The translations under genes and the position numbers were made by a program. The notes beneath the pieces were generated by a model that searched no databases, had not been told where the DNA came from, and worked only from the letters and a program-made list of their open reading frames with translations. Positions 43,380 to 50,516 of a stretch of DNA of 64,000 nt are shown here, piece after piece. Within the stretch, counting starts at the first letter, position 1. Each line of letters opens with the position of its first letter. Source of the stretch: Acidobacteriota bacterium (lineage in GTDB: Bacteria > Acidobacteriota > Vicinamibacteria > Marinacidobacterales > Marinacidobacteraceae). The DNA lies in NCBI GenBank assembly GCA_022826825.1, contig JAJDUD010000061.1, positions 1-64,000 on the forward strand, in the 5' to 3' direction.

Positions 43380-44010
43380 CGGGGACGGCAGGAGCGCCGG
43401 CCAGTTCTCCCGGTGGGGGCCTTCAGACCGGCATCGCCCGCGCAGCGGGCGAAACTCCAGGGCTTCCTTTCGCCGTATGGCGCCCTCGCCAAAAGGGGAT
43501 GGCGCGGCGACAACTGCGCGCGTTACCTCCGCTTCGCCGTCTTTGTTTCGGGTCTCCGCCACGGGGCGCGATCGCGCCGGGAGTTTCGCGGCCGTTGGCC
43601 GCGATGCCGGTGTGAACACCGGCGCGCCTGGTCGGAAGGCCCCACCGGGAGAAACGCCCATGCGCGCGTCCTCCTACGCACCCCGCTGGTGATGAAAATG
43701 GCCGAAACGGCTTGGAACGCCGACCTCCGGTCGGCACGGCGGGCCGAAGGCCCGCGGGCGACGCGCCGCTCGTCGTCTTGGGCGACAGAGGTCCGGGAGC
43801 GTCCCCTCCGCCCGGTTGCACCGAGAGAGAGAACCGTCCCGCAGGTCGGCGCCGTGCCGTGCGCTGCGCGGTCGCGCAGCGCGTGCCGACCAGAGGTCGG
43901 CGTTCCCAGCCGGCGGCACCATCAAGGCGCTCGGCCGACGCGCCGGACTGCATTTTCACAGCAACTGGCCGGCGCTCCTGGCCCCTGTGCTTTTTTCATG
44001 CCTGATCACC
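43380..44010. repeat. Large composite palindromic repeat island
   Basis: The left part (43385-43640) is a close copy of 15890-16140; the right part (43690-43985) is a close copy of 59780-60075, including CGGCTTGGAACGCCGACC, GGGCCGAAGGCCC, GTGCCGACCAGAGGTCGGC and CATTTTCACAGCAACTGG. A palindromic element block thus appears as two fused modules here. The gene-free stretch is 43352-44074. Confidence 0.8.
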
Positions 44011-44074
44011 CCGCGCGGACGCTTCGTCGGACACAACGGACTCGGCCGACGCGCAAGTGGCTAGACTCAGTTCA

Positions 44075-44383
44075 GTGACTGAGCGAGCGAGGGCGTTCCT
44101 GCGGGGGATGGGGAGTCTGTGGGACTTCTACCCGGATCCCCAGCGTTACGACGACCTGATCCCGAAGGGGACGGCGGAGGAGCGCCTCGCCGGACATTGG
44201 CAACGCGTCGGGCAGTACATCGCGGGCGCCATGCAGGAGGTCGGTGAAGAAATCACCCACCAGGAAACGGAACCACGACGGAAGCGAGCCAGAAAGAGTT
44301 CACCACGCCGTCGAACAGCCCGCGGCGCGCGGTCTTCGGATCGCGCAGTTCCGCGGGCCGCTGCCCCCACCGGCGGCTCTTGA
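44075..44383 (+). CDS. Small conserved hypothetical protein
   Basis: About 102 residues from GTG 44075 (GTG 44057 also in frame). ARAFLRGMGSLWDFYPDP and LAGHWQRVGQYIAGAMQEVGEE form a compact helical N-terminal domain that I have seen upstream of DUF2335 genes; the last 40 residues are very basic and Arg-rich and overlap the next gene in another frame. It probably works with the DUF2335 membrane protein. Function unknown. Confidence 0.55.
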   Translation: MTERARAFLRGMGSLWDFYPDPQRYDDLIPKGTAEERLAGHWQRVGQYIAGAMQEVGEEITHQETEPRRKRARKSSPRRRTARGARSSDRAVPRAAAPTGGS

Positions 44384-44684
44384 GCGGTACGACCGCCTTC
44401 TACCGGGGGCGGCCGAACGCATTCTGCGGATGGCCGAGCAGGAGCAGGCCGCCGGACACCGTTTCGCGAGCGACGCCGTCGGAGTTACGGCCGCCGAGAC
44501 GAAACGCGGGCAGTCTTTCGGCCTCGTCGCCGCGCTTGCCGCACTGGGCGTGACGGCTTATCTCGGATTTCTGGGGCACGCCTTCGCAGCGAGCGTGGTA
44601 GGCGGGACGACGGTCGTCGGGCTTGCCACGGTCTTCGCGATCGGAAGGCGCCGCGCTCCGACGAGTCGGGACGGCCCCGCGTGA
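44244..44684 (+). CDS. DUF2335 membrane protein
   Basis: 146 residues from GTG 44244. The core is FRGPLPPPAALERYDRLLPGAAERILRMAEQEQ, then KRGQSFGLVAALAALG and two membrane helices (AALAALGVTAYLGFLGH, AASVVGGTTVVGLATVFAIG): the DUF2335 family, frequent in mobile and phage-related regions. It overlaps the previous gene by 140 bases in a different frame, more than usual, so one of the two starts may lie elsewhere. Confidence 0.75.
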   Translation: MKKSPTRKRNHDGSEPERVHHAVEQPAARGLRIAQFRGPLPPPAALERYDRLLPGAAERILRMAEQEQAAGHRFASDAVGVTAAETKRGQSFGLVAALAALGVTAYLGFLGHAFAASVVGGTTVVGLATVFAIGRRRAPTSRDGPA

Positions 44685-44778
44685 CCCGCCCCATGACTTT
44701 CGTTCGCAGCGCTCACGAGAGATCCGTGGGGTGCCTTGGTAGAAATGCTATCCTTCCTTCTACCTCCGGAGGCGCCCA

Positions 44779-45036
44779 ATGAGTCTGAACATCAAGAGGG
44801 AAGAGACCTGCCAGCTCGCCGCGGAACTGGCCGCGCTCACCGGCGAGAACCGGACTGAGGCGATCACCGCCGCATTGCGTGAACGCCTCGAGCGCATCCG
44901 GCGGGAGCGGGACGCTGCGGAGTTGATCCGCGAACTCGACTCCATCGGGAAACGCTGTGCCAGCCTGATGGGACCCGGGCCGGGTTCCACGGATCATGGC
45001 GACTGGCTCTACGACGAGCGGGGGCTCCCGAAATGA
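44779..45036 (+). CDS. vapB: VapB-type antitoxin (Rv0623 family)
   Basis: 85 residues: MSLNIKREETCQLAAELAALTGENRTEAITAAL is the PSK-type ribbon-helix-helix domain, and the C-terminal HGDWLYDERGLPK is the toxin-wrapping end. GGAGG lies 7 bases before ATG. A short dyad (GGTAGAAATGCTATCC) precedes it and may be its operator. The stop overlaps the toxin start as ATGA. Confidence 0.88.
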   Translation: MSLNIKREETCQLAAELAALTGENRTEAITAALRERLERIRRERDAAELIRELDSIGKRCASLMGPGPGSTDHGDWLYDERGLPK

Positions 45037-45419
45037 TCGTGGACACCTCGGCAGTCGTGGCGATGCTCAACGACGAGCCGGACGCATCGCGCCTCAAGGC
45101 CGTTCTGGCGGCGGCAACGGTACGCCGTATGTCGGTGGTGAACGCGCTCGAAGCCACCATGGTCGTGGAGAGTCGGGGCGGCTCCGCGGCAGGCGCGGAA
45201 TTGGAACGACTGATGAGCCTCGCGCACATCGAACCCGTCCCCGTGACCCTCGAACAATTCGCCGCCGCCCGGTTTGCGTGGCGGCGGTTCGGCAAGGGGA
45301 ACCACACGGCCGGACTCAACTTCGGGGACTGCTTCGCCTATGCCCTGGCCGACGTGACCCGCGAACCGCTCCTCTTCAAGGGCGACGACTTCGCCCGCAC
45401 CGACATCAAGGCCGCCTGA
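45033..45419 (+). CDS. vapC: VapC PIN-domain RNase toxin
   Basis: 128 residues with all PIN acidic residues: IVDTSAVVAML (Asp), NALEATMVVE (Glu), LNFGDCFAYALA (Asp), LLFKGDDFARTDI (Asp). It would cut tRNA or rRNA. Unlike the PIN toxin at 2633 it begins with a normal ATG, overlapping vapB by 4 bases. Confidence 0.9.
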   Translation: MIVDTSAVVAMLNDEPDASRLKAVLAAATVRRMSVVNALEATMVVESRGGSAAGAELERLMSLAHIEPVPVTLEQFAAARFAWRRFGKGNHTAGLNFGDCFAYALADVTREPLLFKGDDFARTDIKAA

Positions 45420-45450
45420 TCCTCCCGACCGGGAGCGCACGGTGGAGGGG

Positions 45451-45834
45451 TTACGTCCCCTCGGACCGGCGACGGAGCCGTTCGACGCGGCGCCGGTTCA
45501 CTCCGAAGTCGTAGATCCCGAGGCGCGACGCGGAGCGGACCTGGATCACTCCCGCCTCGCGGCAGAGCAGGAGTTCGAGGTCGTCCACGAAGCCGATCCG
45601 GGTCCGGCAGCGCGCATGCAGGTAGCGGTCGGTGGCGGTAAGGACGCGCGTCCGCCGGGTGTCCGCCACGAGGCGTTTCACGCGGGCGAAGGCGGCGTCC
45701 GGATCCCCCGAGAATTCAACTGGTGCGATCCGGTGGCGGCGTAGCCCGTCGTCGCGGCTGCACACACAGTTCCAGCGGGCTCGGCATGGCGGCAGGGAAT
45801 CGGGCACGGGGGTCGCTGGACTATCCGGTGCCAT
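45451..45834 (-). CDS. DUF1499 protein
   Basis: 127 residues. WNCVCSRD, FSGDPDAAFARVKRLVADTRRTRVLTATDRYLHARCRTRI, FVDDLELLL and IQVRSASRLGIYDFGVNRRRVERLR follow the DUF1499 pattern (Pfam) closely. The family is a small exported or membrane-linked domain of unknown function. It is convergent with vapC and lies next to a minus-strand aminotransferase gene. Confidence 0.82.
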   Translation of the reverse strand: MAPDSPATPVPDSLPPCRARWNCVCSRDDGLRRHRIAPVEFSGDPDAAFARVKRLVADTRRTRVLTATDRYLHARCRTRIGFVDDLELLLCREAGVIQVRSASRLGIYDFGVNRRRVERLRRRSEGT

Positions 45835-45864
45835 CCGGGATGGAGTTCGTGAGGCAGGGCTGAA

Positions 45865-47004
45865 TCAGTTCGCGAGTTTCGCGGCCTCTGGCCGCGATGC
45901 CGGTCTGGAGACCGGCGCTCCCAGGCACGACTCCAGCGCGTCGGCGGCGCGGTGGATGTCCCGGGGCGTCGTCCAGCCGAGGTGGCCCAGCCGCAGAATC
46001 TTCCCCGCGTACTGTCCGAATCCGCCCGCCAGAACGACTCCGTGACGCTCCTGAAGGGTTCGCGTCAGTTCCGGCCAGGCGACTCCCGGCGGCAACCAGG
46101 CGGCCGTGACCGTGTTGGTGGCGTTTTCTTCGTCCACGACCAGGTGGAGTCCCATCTGCTGGAGCCGGCTGCGGGCCGCCGCCGCGGCCTCCGCGTGCCG
46201 GCGGTATACCGCGTCCCGCCCCTCGCGGAGCATCAGGCGGAGGCCGGCCTCCATCGCGAACAGGACGGGAACCGCGGGGGTGAAGGGCATGGAGCCGCGC
46301 GCCAGCGCGTCGCGGTAGCGCGCAAAGCTCCAGTAGTAGCGGGGGAGGCCCGCGCCCCGCTCCGCCGCGATGGCGCGTTCCGAGGTCCAGACCATCGCCA
46401 TTCCGGGCGGCAGGCCCCACGCCTTCTGGGAAGCCGTGAACACCGCGTCGCACGAATCCACCGCCAGCGGCATCGCGCCGAGGCTGGACACCGCGTCCAC
46501 CAGCACCAGCGCGTCGCTCTCCTCCCGGACGACCCGGATCAGCTCGGGGAGCGGATGCAGGGCGCCGGTCGAGGTCTCGGAATGCGTGAGGAGCACCGCC
46601 CGCGTTCCGGAGCGGGTCCGGAGCGCCACCCGAAGCCGCTCGGGCGCCGCCGCCTTCCCCCACGGCGTGTCGAGGCTCGTCGTTGCGAGCCCGAACGCCG
46701 CCGCCACCCCGAGGAAGCGCTCGGCGAACTGACCACCGCCAGTCCCGAGCACCGGATCGCCCGGCGACAGGAGGTTGGCCAGCGTCGCTTCCATGGCGCC
46801 CGTCCCGGACGCGGTGAGAAGGACCGGTTGGCGCTCGGTGCCGAGGTAGTCGCAAAAGCCCTCGGCGATCCGGCCCAGCAGCGCGCGGGCCTCGGGTCCC
46901 CGATACGAAATCAGCGGCTGCGCCATCGCCGCGGCGACCTCCGGGTGCAGCGGCGTCGGACCGGGGGTGTGGAGACCCGCGGGGATCGGCGCGCCTGCCG
47001 TCAC
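45865..47004 (-). CDS. Class V aminotransferase (Ala-glyoxylate / Ser-pyruvate type)
   Basis: 379 residues, PLP-dependent. LLTASGTGAMEATL, LLTHSETSTGALHPL, LVDAVSSLGAMPLAVD and the PLP lysine in TASQKAWGLPPGMA identify the alanine-glyoxylate / serine-pyruvate group. Start GTG 47004 overlaps the upstream peptidase stop (GTGA). The last 15-20 residues (LGAPVSRPASRPEAAKLAN) are encoded by a palindromic repeat at 45868-45935, so the natural C-terminus was altered by the insertion of the repeat. Confidence 0.85.
   Translation of the reverse strand: MTAGAPIPAGLHTPGPTPLHPEVAAAMAQPLISYRGPEARALLGRIAEGFCDYLGTERQPVLLTASGTGAMEATLANLLSPGDPVLGTGGGQFAERFLGVAAAFGLATTSLDTPWGKAAAPERLRVALRTRSGTRAVLLTHSETSTGALHPLPELIRVVREESDALVLVDAVSSLGAMPLAVDSCDAVFTASQKAWGLPPGMAMVWTSERAIAAERGAGLPRYYWSFARYRDALARGSMPFTPAVPVLFAMEAGLRLMLREGRDAVYRRHAEAAAAARSRLQQMGLHLVVDEENATNTVTAAWLPPGVAWPELTRTLQERHGVVLAGGFGQYAGKILRLGHLGWTTPRDIHRAADALESCLGAPVSRPASRPEAAKLAN
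45868..45935. repeat. REP-like repeat inside the aminotransferase 3' end
   Basis: GTTTCGCGGCCTCTGGCC then GCCGGTCTGGAGACCGGC and GCTCCCAGG: the standard two-hairpin unit. It lies in the coding sequence of the aminotransferase and supplies its last codons. Confidence 0.75.
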
Positions 47005-48539
47005 ATCGTGAGGATCGCGGCGATGCTGACGATGGAGCGGAAGAAGTGCCCCAGGCGCAGGTTCTCGTTCGGGCTGTGCTGGTTGTTGTCGTGGTTCACC
47101 GTGGGAACCATCAGCGCCGGAACGCCGAGCGCCTCCACGAAGGGCGCGATCGGGACGGTTCCGCCGCTCGTGCGCTTCCGCACCGGCTCCTCTCCCCAGA
47201 TCTCCGTCAGGCTGCCGATGAGCCGCGCCGCGACCGGATGGTCGAGCGGCGTGCGGAAGGCGTTCGTCCCCGCGCTGCGGGTCAGGCGCAGAAGCCGCGG
47301 ATGCTCCCGCCGCTCGGCGTCGGTCGGGTCCCGGTCCAGAAGGAACCAGCCCTCGGCCGCGATGAAGTCGCGGACCTTGCGGAACATCGCGTCCGCCGGC
47401 GTTTCCGCGACCAGGCGCACGTCGATCGCCGCGGTGGCGGTCGCCGGGACGATCGTGCGGGCGTCGCCCCCCACCCACGCGCTCGCGAGGCCGCGCACGT
47501 TCAGCGAGGGAAACTGGAGGGCCTCCTGGAGGGAGCCTCCCACCCGGTCGGCCTCCGCGAAACCGAGCGAAGACATCATGGCCGGCAGGTCGTCCGGGAC
47601 CGCCGCCAGCGCGCGGCGCTCTTCCTCGGTGAATTCGATGCCGTCGTAGAACCCCGGGATCACGACCCGGCCGCCCTCGTCCTTCATCGAGGCGATGAGC
47701 TGCGCGAGCCGGACCGCCGGGTTCGGCGCCCAGTTTCCGTAGTGGCCGCTGTGCAGCGGAACGCGCGGTCCGTAGACCACCAGTTCGAGGGTCAGGATGC
47801 CGCGCGCGCCGAAGCTGACCGTGGGCCGGCCACTCTGATGGAGCGGGCCGTCGAGGATGAGCATCGCGTCGGCGGCGAACCGGGTCCCGTAGCGGGCGAT
47901 CGCGGGAACGAGATTCGGAGACCCCGCTTCCTCCTCGCCGTCGAGGATCAGCTTGAGGTTGCTGGTGACCGTGACGCCCGATGCGTCGAGCGCGTCGAGG
48001 GCGGCGAGCAGAGCGAAGATCGGGGCGGTGTCGTCGGCGACGGAGCGGGCGTAGATCCGGTCGTCGGGGCGGAACACCTCGCTGGCGTGCAGGTCGAGGA
48101 GACCCGCTCCGTCGGCCAGGCTGCCTTCACGCAGGATCGGCTCGAAGGGATGCTCCTGTTGCCACCGGGACGGATCCACCGGCTGGCCGTCGTAGTGGAA
48201 GTAGATGAGCAGGGTGCGGTCGGCGCCGGCGGCCGGGCGCTCGCCGAAGACGAGAGGATTGCCGTCCGTCTCGAGGAGTTCGGCCTCGAAGCCGCGCCGC
48301 TCGAGCGCGGCCTCCAGAAACTCCGCCTTTCGCCGGATGTTCACCGCGTCGGCCGCCACCGACGGAATGGAGACCGCCTCCACCAGCTCGCTCACGAGCG
48401 CCCGCTGCGCCCCGTCCACGTAGCGCTCGACCGTCGTGCGCAGGTCCTGCGCCCAAGCCGGCGCGGCAAGCGCCAGACCGGCGGCCAAGAAGGCCGCCCG
48501 GGACACGCGCCGGCTCACTGGGGCCGGTCCTCGCTCCAT
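47001..48539 (-). CDS. Secreted M20-family peptidase
   Basis: 512 residues with a signal peptide (SRRVSRAAFLAAGLALAAPAWA). M20 zinc dipeptidase marks: IYFHYDGQPVD (His), ARSVADDTAPIFALL (Asp bridging two metals), LDGEEEAGSPNLV (catalytic Glu and metal Glu) and a late NHDNNQHSPNENLRLG (His). A dimerisation insert (VVYGPRVPLHSGHYGNWAPNP) is present. Probable periplasmic dipeptidase or deacylase. It overlaps the NHL-type gene by 25 bases and the aminotransferase by 4. Confidence 0.9.
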   Translation of the reverse strand: MERGPAPVSRRVSRAAFLAAGLALAAPAWAQDLRTTVERYVDGAQRALVSELVEAVSIPSVAADAVNIRRKAEFLEAALERRGFEAELLETDGNPLVFGERPAAGADRTLLIYFHYDGQPVDPSRWQQEHPFEPILREGSLADGAGLLDLHASEVFRPDDRIYARSVADDTAPIFALLAALDALDASGVTVTSNLKLILDGEEEAGSPNLVPAIARYGTRFAADAMLILDGPLHQSGRPTVSFGARGILTLELVVYGPRVPLHSGHYGNWAPNPAVRLAQLIASMKDEGGRVVIPGFYDGIEFTEEERRALAAVPDDLPAMMSSLGFAEADRVGGSLQEALQFPSLNVRGLASAWVGGDARTIVPATATAAIDVRLVAETPADAMFRKVRDFIAAEGWFLLDRDPTDAERREHPRLLRLTRSAGTNAFRTPLDHPVAARLIGSLTEIWGEEPVRKRTSGGTVPIAPFVEALGVPALMVPTVNHDNNQHSPNENLRLGHFFRSIVSIAAILTM

Positions 48540-49618
48540 ACCCGGTCGTCCGCTTCTTCCTCTCCGAACTCGCGCAGCAGCGGCAGGTCCACGTCGAACT
48601 CGTAGATGCTGTCGGAAGTGGCGACCGCCAGCGTGCGGCTGTCGTTGAGCGCCACCCCGACCAGGGGCGGGGCGCTGACGACTCGCCGGGCCCCCGTGGG
48701 GGTGAACAGGAACAGGCCGGCGTCGCCGGCGAGGCCCTCCGCGACGAAACAGCGGTCCCGGTCGTCGAAGGCGATCCCCTGGGGCCTACCGAAGCCGGAA
48801 TGCACCCGGCAGGGAGCGCCATCGGGGCGGAACTCGACGATCTGGTCGCGGGACGAGAGCGTCGGACCGGAAACGAAGAGGTAGCCGTACGAGTTGAACG
48901 CCAGGTGATAGGCCGAGACCGACGCCCGCAGGTGCGAGAACACGCTGACGTCGCTCTCGGCGTCGATCCGGTAGAGGGTTCCGTCCCGGTCGCCGATCAC
49001 CATCTCTCCCGTGGGAGAAAACCCGATGCCCGTCGCGCAGCCGAGATTCTCGGCGAGCACATGGAACACCCCGTCGTCGCCCATCCGGTACACGCATCCG
49101 TCCTCGCGTGAGGATACGTAGAGGGTGTCGTCGGGACCCCACGCGAGACCGGTCGGGTTCACGATGCCGTCACCCATCGGCTCGGGCTCCCCGTCGTCGG
49201 TCAACCGATAGATCGGATGGGGAACCTTCTCGCCGCGCCGGCCGCTCACCGTCGAGTAGAGGTTGCCGCGGGGGTCGTACACGGGGTTCGCGACGATGTG
49301 GAGGTCCTCGGCGAAGAGGCGGCCGATGGTCACGGGATGCGGCTCGGTCTCCCGGTCGTTCAGGCACACGCGGACTTCGTCGCCGGCGCCGTCGGGCACC
49401 CGGACCCCGAGTCGGGTCGAAGAGACCCGGTACAGGTGCGCCTCCTCGTCCCCGAAGAACACCCTCAGACGCGGAGCCTGGTCCACCATGAAACCACGGC
49501 CTCCAATGTCCAGCCGTCCCCCCGGAACGGCGTAGTGCGGCCAGACCCGCTCGATGGCAAGCCGGGGCCGCTTCGACCGCTGGGCGCGTCGCACGGGAGG
49601 ACGAGCGCGGGCGGACAT
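48515..49618 (-). CDS. NHL/SMP-30-type beta-propeller with IPT domain
   Basis: 367 residues. A basic N-terminus and an IPT/TIG-like domain (about 20-100: PHYAVPGGRLDIGGRGF) precede a six-bladed propeller with repeats such as GIVNPTGLAWGPDDTLYVSSREDG, IGFSPTGEMVIGDRDGTLYRID, FGRPQGIAFDDRDRCFVAEGL and VGVALNDSRTLAVAT. The fold is shared by gluconolactonases and signalling propellers; the metal-binding residues of SMP-30 are not evident. It starts a minus-strand operon with the M20 peptidase and aminotransferase. Confidence 0.75.
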   Translation of the reverse strand: MSARARPPVRRAQRSKRPRLAIERVWPHYAVPGGRLDIGGRGFMVDQAPRLRVFFGDEEAHLYRVSSTRLGVRVPDGAGDEVRVCLNDRETEPHPVTIGRLFAEDLHIVANPVYDPRGNLYSTVSGRRGEKVPHPIYRLTDDGEPEPMGDGIVNPTGLAWGPDDTLYVSSREDGCVYRMGDDGVFHVLAENLGCATGIGFSPTGEMVIGDRDGTLYRIDAESDVSVFSHLRASVSAYHLAFNSYGYLFVSGPTLSSRDQIVEFRPDGAPCRVHSGFGRPQGIAFDDRDRCFVAEGLAGDAGLFLFTPTGARRVVSAPPLVGVALNDSRTLAVATSDSIYEFDVDLPLLREFGEEEADDRVWSEDRPQ

Positions 49619-50012
49619 TCACGGCAGATTAGCAGCCCGAAGCGGCTCGGGAACGGGGCGTCCGAGAGCTCTTCCGTTCCGCAACACCCCCGATACCTGA
49701 CCGTCGCCCCCTTCCCGAACCGCGCCGGCGCAAAGCGCCGGGCATCGAAACACCCGCCGCCGTCACCCGGCTTCCGCGTGGCAAGGCAAACGGCTCCGCA
49801 GCCCGCGGCGGCGAGTTCCGATGCGGGGTTGTTGTTTTGTGAAAGGGGGGCCAGCCTCCCTTTCACACTTTCCCCCCGGTATCGGCCGAAGCGGCTCGGG
49901 AAGAGGGCGTTCGAGAGATCTTCCGTTCGCCGACCGTCCCCGTGGCACAAGCCCAGCCGGGCGCTCGGACCCGGCGCTCCGAAGGTAGGATCGGGCGCCT
50001 TTCCGGCGCGAC
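49619..50012. other. Intergenic region with direct repeats and a strong hairpin
   Basis: CGAAGCGGCTCGGGAA...GGGCGTCCGAGAG...CTTCCGTT occurs at 49638-49680 and again, slightly changed, at 49887-49928. Between them lies a 12-bp stem GTGAAAGGGGGG / CCTCCCTTTCAC with loop CCAG (49839-49866). No gene is visible; the frames across it encode the repeats. This divergent spacer separates minus-strand and plus-strand operons. Confidence 0.6.
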
Positions 50013-50510
50013 ATGCCCAACGACAAGACTGCGAGCCGCCACCCGCGTCCCGCCGCCCCGCGCATCGCCGTGATCGGAGGTTCGAGCGCGCCCCCCGAGG
50101 TGCTCGGCGCGGCGGAGGCGGTGGGGCGGGAGCTGGCGCGCGCCGGCGTCGAACTCGTCTGCGGAGGCCTGGGCGGGGTGATGGAGGCTGCCTGCCGGGG
50201 CGCCCGCGAGGCCGGCGGCTTCACGATCGGCATTCTCCCGGGGGAGGACCGGCGGGAAGCCAACCCCTGGGTGACGTGCGCCATCCCGACTGGCCTCGGA
50301 CACTTCCGCAACTTCCTGGTCGTCCGGGCGGCGGACGGGGTGATCGCGCTGCCGGGCGCGAGCGGCACGCTCTCGGAAGCCGCCATGGCGATCACCCTGG
50401 GAAAGCGGGTGGTGGCCGTACCCGGAAACGCGAAGGAGTGGAGCGTTCCGGGTGCGGCTCCCGCGGGTTCCGCCGCCGAGGCCGTCCGCCTCGTGTTGGC
50501 GGATGGTTGA
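50013..50510 (+). CDS. TIGR00725/LOG-family-like protein
   Basis: 165 residues. IAVIGGSSAP, LVCGGLGGVMEAACRGAREAGG and ALPGASGTLSEAAMAITLGKRVV make the Rossmann fold of the lysine decarboxylase-like (LOG) superfamily, most like the TIGR00725 group. In place of LOG's PGGxGTxxE it has PGASGTLSE. Probably nucleotide-binding, but the substrate is unknown. It lies 6 bases before mfd. Confidence 0.8.
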   Translation: MPNDKTASRHPRPAAPRIAVIGGSSAPPEVLGAAEAVGRELARAGVELVCGGLGGVMEAACRGAREAGGFTIGILPGEDRREANPWVTCAIPTGLGHFRNFLVVRAADGVIALPGASGTLSEAAMAITLGKRVVAVPGNAKEWSVPGAAPAGSAAEAVRLVLADG

Positions 50511-50516
50511 GCGCCG

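Noticed and set aside
49465-49950. Minus-strand gene with internal protein repeats
   Set aside because: Its repeated segments simply translate the two 42-base direct repeats, and it overlaps the start of the NHL-type gene.
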